From Pseudomonas asturiensis (GTDB taxonomy: Bacteria > Pseudomonadota > Gammaproteobacteria > Pseudomonadales > Pseudomonadaceae): 64,000 bases of DNA. The stretch is taken from the NCBI RefSeq assembly GCF_900143095.1, contig NZ_FRDA01000024.1, positions 17,671 to 81,670 of the forward strand, read 5' to 3'. Both the position numbers and the translations under genes were made by a program. The notes below the pieces were generated by a model that saw only the letters and a program-made list of their open reading frames with translations, searched no databases and was not told the origin of the DNA. Below, piece by piece: positions 60,719 through 64,000 of the stretch (positions are counted from its first letter, which is position 1; every line of letters starts with the position of its first letter).

Positions 60719-62884
60719 ATGAAAAAAATGGGAAAGTTTTACCCGTCATTTGTCGGTAATAATGAGCGTTACTCTAGCGAAGATTGCCTATGCATTGAGT
60801 CAGTCGTGAAGCGATTGATGAAAAGCCAGACCAGTGAAGACCATCCGGGGATGTTGCTTGGAAAGATCCAGTCGGGCAAGACAAAAATATTTCTAGCTGT
60901 CATGGCTCTGGCTTTCGACAATGATTTTGATATTGTCGTAGTATTGACAAAAGGTACGCGCGCGCTGGCAAAGCAAACCTACGCACGTATTAAGAGTGAG
61001 TTTAAAGAGCATGCGGACAACGATCTGCTAAACGTTTTTGATATCATGACAATGCCAAGTCATCTCACCGGCTTTGAGTTAAGTCAAAAGCTGGTTTTAG
61101 TCGTCAAAAAGCAAACAGATAATCTCGGGCGGCTTATAGCGCTCTTTGATAAAAAATATCCAGAACTTCAAGATAAAAGAGTTTTAATAATCGATGATGA
61201 GGCCGATTACGCTAGTGTTGGATTTAAAAAGGCCAAAGGTGAGCTCGATATAAATACAACAGCTCGCCAGCTTGAAAACCTGCGGAGGCTCGTCCAGCGC
61301 GCTGCATTTTTACAAGTTACAGCGACTCCTTACTCGCTATATTTACAGCCAGCAACAATTCAGATTAAGGGCGACGTATTTGCGCCAGTACGCCCAGCAT
61401 TTACCGCTTTGGTACCAGTTAACGCCGCGTATATTGGTAGTGAATATTATTTTGAAGACAGTCAAGAAGACAGCCATTTAGCGACGTTTCTTTATCAGCC
61501 CGTACATCTTGACGAGCTTCAGGTGCTTCGTAAAAAAGATGGGCGACGTTTGAAGTTAGAAGAAGTGCTGAGTAGTAAGGCTATCTCCACATTACGTGAT
61601 GCACTCTGTAATTTTATTGTGGGAGGCTGCATACGTCGTTTACAAGATAAAAAGATAGGGCAGGCTGGTAAAAAATATAGCTTTTTAGTGCATACTGAGT
61701 CTAATAAAATAGCGCATGCATGGCAAGAGGAGTTGGTTGAAAAGATTAAGGAGAAGCTGAATGAGGCCGCAGCAGCTAAGTCAAGCGTGCTTGTCGAACT
61801 GATAAAGCGATCTTATCAAGGTCTTCGGCTTTCTGTGGAGTTTCAGGGGGATCATCTACCGACCGAAGCCGAGGTAGCAAAAGAAGTTCTTAACGCCCTC
61901 CGTCAAGATTGGTTGATGATTACTAAAGTCAACTCCGAGAAACAGATCGAAGAGCTTCTAGATGATGATGGTCAGCTTAAGCTCCGCACGCCTTTGAATA
62001 TTTTTATTGGCGGGCAGATCCTTGATCGTGGTATCACGATAGCGAATTTGATTGGATTTTACTATGGGCGCAAGCCTAACATATTTCAGCAAGATACAGT
62101 TTTGCAACATTCGCGGATGTTCGGATTCCGTCCTTTGCAAGATTTGGCGGTTACGCGTTTTTATACAGAGCCAACGATATATGTCGCTATGCAGCGTATG
62201 CACGAGAACGACGTGGCGCTGCGTGAGGCACTTTCAAAAAATCCTGAGCAGCCAGTAGTTTTCATTCAAAAGGGGCCAGGTAATAGTGTGCTTCCATGTA
62301 GTCCAAACAAGATTGCATTATCGCGCACCACTACTCTAAAACCGCACAAGCGTATTCTACCTGTAGGGTTTCAGACATTATCAAAAACAAGTTTGAAGCC
62401 CATCACTGAGAAGATTGATAAAGCTCTAAAGGACTTGGTTGGTGAAAATGTTTTGACTCAGCCAATACTCATAGATGTCAGTCGAGCTATCGAGCTACTT
62501 GATATGACGCAGGCTGCATTCAAGTTTGATCCTGGGTATAGTTTTGATTGGAGTGCAGCTCGTTCAACTTTGACTTACTTGTCAGGGCTGAGCAAGGGGG
62601 CTGGTGCGAACAAAGTATGGCTGATGACTTATAGTGATCGTAATGTCAGTCGCTTGGCTGGAAAAACTTCTCACGCCGAGTATATTGAACCAGACTCAAC
62701 GCGTACAGAGGGCAAAATTCGTATCGGATTCGCGCTCGACAATCCCATTATCATTCTTATCCGCCAGAATGGTAACGAGCTACCACAAGGTTGGCGTGGT
62801 GGAGCCTTTTGGTGGCCTGTAATTTCAGCGCAATCGAATACTCGAACAGCTATATTCGCTCATGAAACGCTAAGTAATGACTAA
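60719..62884 (+). CDS. Z1-domain NTPase (helicase-like), defence-island type
   Basis: The 721-residue protein has Z1 helicase-like motifs: Walker A GKIQSGKT (residues 48-55), DDEAD Walker B (159-163), motif III-like QVTATPYS (199-206), motif V-like GGQILDRGIT (431-440), and arginine-finger-like QHSRMFGFR (463-471). The Z1 family was described with MORC-type ATPases and nucleases in putative restriction or anti-phage clusters. The ATG at 60719 follows AAGGATG. The gene is A+T-richer than its surroundings, which suggests transfer. No MORC-like partner is seen in the window. Confidence 0.85.
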   Translation: MKKMGKFYPSFVGNNERYSSEDCLCIESVVKRLMKSQTSEDHPGMLLGKIQSGKTKIFLAVMALAFDNDFDIVVVLTKGTRALAKQTYARIKSEFKEHADNDLLNVFDIMTMPSHLTGFELSQKLVLVVKKQTDNLGRLIALFDKKYPELQDKRVLIIDDEADYASVGFKKAKGELDINTTARQLENLRRLVQRAAFLQVTATPYSLYLQPATIQIKGDVFAPVRPAFTALVPVNAAYIGSEYYFEDSQEDSHLATFLYQPVHLDELQVLRKKDGRRLKLEEVLSSKAISTLRDALCNFIVGGCIRRLQDKKIGQAGKKYSFLVHTESNKIAHAWQEELVEKIKEKLNEAAAAKSSVLVELIKRSYQGLRLSVEFQGDHLPTEAEVAKEVLNALRQDWLMITKVNSEKQIEELLDDDGQLKLRTPLNIFIGGQILDRGITIANLIGFYYGRKPNIFQQDTVLQHSRMFGFRPLQDLAVTRFYTEPTIYVAMQRMHENDVALREALSKNPEQPVVFIQKGPGNSVLPCSPNKIALSRTTTLKPHKRILPVGFQTLSKTSLKPITEKIDKALKDLVGENVLTQPILIDVSRAIELLDMTQAAFKFDPGYSFDWSAARSTLTYLSGLSKGAGANKVWLMTYSDRNVSRLAGKTSHAEYIEPDSTRTEGKIRIGFALDNPIIILIRQNGNELPQGWRGGAFWWPVISAQSNTRTAIFAHETLSND

Positions 62885-62922
62885 GTTTTAAACTGAGTTT
62901 CATTGTGGCGCAGTTACGATAA

Positions 62923-63028
62923 TGATGGGTTCCCTCCTCTCCAGCGGCGGCCGGTTATCTCACCGGTGCTTCTGGGAGGCTACAACCTGCTCCAACACAC
63001 TCTAGCTCGAAAAGGCTGGAGTTTTGCT
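62923..63028 (+). ncRNA. Possible small structured RNA downstream of the Z1 gene
   Basis: The stretch has nested inverted repeats: CCTC/GAGG with CCAG/CTGG around 62935-62979, and CCGGT / ACCGG (about 62951-62966). It ends in a perfect terminator at 62999-63028 (ACTCTAGC / GCTGGAGT, one T-G pair, loop TCGAAAAG, TTT). No open frame is present and no family is recognised. Transcription is inferred. Confidence 0.35.
62999..63028 (+). terminator. Terminator 115 bases after the Z1 gene
   Basis: Stem ACTCTAGC / GCTGGAGT with loop TCGAAAAG and TTTT run. It could end the Z1 transcript or a separate small RNA. Confidence 0.8.
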
Positions 63029-63193
63029 TCACAAAGATAGGCTGCGGGCCTAGGGCATGCCCGTTCGGCGTGAGGGTGAGAGCTTCCTTTAGACGTGCGC
63101 AGTATTTTGCTAAGGTATCCCCTGGGGGTAGGGCGTGGCCGCTCCTAAAGGTTGCCCCTTGGCGCTTCGATCACCATTTTTAGGACGTGTCGC

Positions 63194-63655
63194 GTGACTC
63201 CAGAGCATAAGCAGCTTGCAAGAATTATGTTTCAGCTGAAGGTGCACAGGTCGGAAGGCTTTGAGTACGAGAACCTCTTCGGTCAAGTAATGGGATATGC
63301 TAGGCCGGGTTTTAAAAAAGTGAAGCCCTACGGTAATCAAGGGGATCGAGGAAACGATGCCTACGAGCCTGAGATTGGACGATACTATCAAGTATTCGCG
63401 CCTGAGAATGCGAAAACCAGCAAGTCCGCCGCCATAAAGAAAGCTCAGACTGATTTCGAACAGAAGCTATTGCCCTACTGGGGGGAGTTCTGCACTCCAC
63501 AAGAGTATTATTTCGTCTTAAATGATAAGTACGGCGGAACGATCCTAGATGTAGAAAAAGTTTTGTCGGAAATAAAGAATGCTCATGGGTTGAACGAAGC
63601 CAGGTCCTATTTGAGCAAAGATTTAGGGAATCTCCGAACAAGTCCCCAAATGTGA
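63194..63655 (+). pseudogene. Restriction-endonuclease-like gene, 3' end replaced by IS element
   Basis: The frame encodes 153 residues from GTG 63194 (MTPEHKQLARIMFQLKVHRSEGFEYENLFGQVM in part). It has a nuclease-like signature: Glu in FEYENLF, GNQGDRGND (residues 47-55) and YYQVFAP (64-70), which resembles PD-(D/E)xK Mrr-type enzymes, with the usual Lys after Gln changed. Then follow EYYFVLNDKYGGT and a C-terminal part. The last residues (146-153) come from the left end of an IS5-family element, so the original gene was longer. TTG 63152 is another possible start. The function is inferred. Confidence 0.6.
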
Positions 63656-64000
63656 TGAAATACGCCTGACCACCTGATCCGAGCCGCCCATGAGCCAGAT
63701 GAGCTTTTCCGATTTCGAATATGCCGGCAAGCGCAAGCAGACACGCCGCGAACGCTTCCTCGCCGAGATGGATCAGGTCGTGCCCTGGACAGGTCTACTG
63801 GGCCTGATCGAGCCGTTCTACCCCAAGGCCGGCGGTGGTAGAAAACCTTATCCTCTGGAAACCATGCTGCGCATTCATCTGTTGCAGAACTGGTTCTCCC
63901 TGAGCGACCCGGCCATGGAAGAAGCGCTCTACGAAATCACGCCCATGCGCCAGTTTGCACGCCTGACCTTGAGCGCCCCGATACCTGAAGACACCACGAT
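63627..64000 (+). mobile_element. IS5-family insertion sequence, left part (runs off window)
   Basis: The element probably begins at 63627 (GGAATCTCCGAACAAGTCC), directly after TTAG at 63623-63626, which fits the YTAR target of IS5-group elements. The transposase gene follows. The right end lies outside the window. Confidence 0.8.
63690..64000 (+). CDS. IS5-family transposase, N-terminal part
   Basis: The frame from ATG 63690 (MSQMSFSDFEYAGKRKQTRR) is open to the window end, 103 codons. It has the N-terminal domain of IS5-type transposases (DUF772-like: YPLETMLRIHLLQNWFSLSDPAMEEALYEI in part). The DDE catalytic residues lie beyond the window. The base composition is like the host chromosome, unlike the A+T-rich island genes around it. 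Confidence 0.9.
   Translation, partial: MSQMSFSDFEYAGKRKQTRRERFLAEMDQVVPWTGLLGLIEPFYPKAGGGRKPYPLETMLRIHLLQNWFSLSDPAMEEALYEITPMRQFARLTLSAPIPEDTT

Noticed and set aside
60407..60749. Short minus-strand open frames of 61-75 codons
   Set aside because: They overlap one another in different frames, lack Shine-Dalgarno sites and show no recognisable product.
62885..63193. Retron RNA or group II intron end
   Set aside because: No reverse transcriptase is near and the characteristic msr/msd or domain V sequences are not seen.
63110..63391. 93-residue minus-strand open frame
   Set aside because: It overlaps the nuclease-like gene and has no supporting start or similarity.

Overview
This window is a piece of a Pseudomonas chromosome, most probably from the P. 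syringae group. The evidence is the gene order (str/S10/spc/alpha ribosomal operons, then katA, ferritin, uvrA, MFS, ssb, and later nrdR, rib genes, nusB, thiL, dxs, ispA, xseB), the protein sequences, and many Pseudomonas-type REP elements. All identifications come from reading the sequence and from recalled family knowledge; no database search was run.

Layout. 1-15833 holds the end of fusA, tuf, and the S10, spc and alpha operons (rpsJ to rplQ, with secY and rpoA). Hairpins and sigma70-like promoters mark the operon joints. 16003-23167 holds the catalase katA, a bacterial ferritin, uvrA (with an SOS-like box), a YajR-like MFS carrier and ssb. 23408-31838 is a catabolic block: an Old Yellow Enzyme reductase, then a sugar-acid cluster (FAH-family dehydratase candidate and IlvD/Edd dehydratase on the minus strand; LysR regulator, ACS-type MFS carrier, SDR dehydrogenase and FAH-family hydrolase on the plus strand). 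Two identical-pattern LysR boxes (ATAAC-N5-GTTAT) tie the two halves together. 32073-45266 holds an arylesterase, a DoxX protein, an MscS channel, two nucleotide-sugar SDR proteins, an OprG/OmpW porin, a zinc-linked operon (zrgA-like protein, ABC ATPase, FtsX-type permease, DUF3299 protein) behind a Zur-like box, small conserved proteins and a YbbN/CnoX thioredoxin. 45267-57908 holds a methyltransferase, a YbaY-like lipoprotein, nrdR, riboflavin synthesis (ribD, riboflavin synthase, ribBA, ribH, ribA), nusB, thiL, the isoprenoid genes dxs-ispA with xseB, and metC. 58010-60123 holds a YghU-like GST and an exported alpha/beta hydrolase.

Accessory end. From about 60300 the sequence becomes A+T-richer and leaves the core gene order. 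It carries a Z1-domain NTPase (60719-62884), a structured stretch ending in a clear terminator (possible small RNA), and a restriction-endonuclease-like gene whose 3' end is replaced by an IS5-family element that runs off the window. This is the most likely place for a poorly described system: a Z1 helicase without the MORC-type ATPase that usually accompanies it, followed by a nuclease-like gene broken by a transposon.

How the genes work together. The ribosomal block, SecY and RNA polymerase alpha are growth-rate genes. RibD, riboflavin synthase, RibBA, RibH and RibA cover riboflavin synthesis; the cyclohydrolase II half of RibBA lacks the zinc cysteines, so the separate RibA probably supplies that step. 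The sugar-acid cluster can take up a sugar acid, dehydrate it to a 2-keto-3-deoxy acid, and then send it either through a second dehydration (XylX-like) or through oxidation and hydrolysis.
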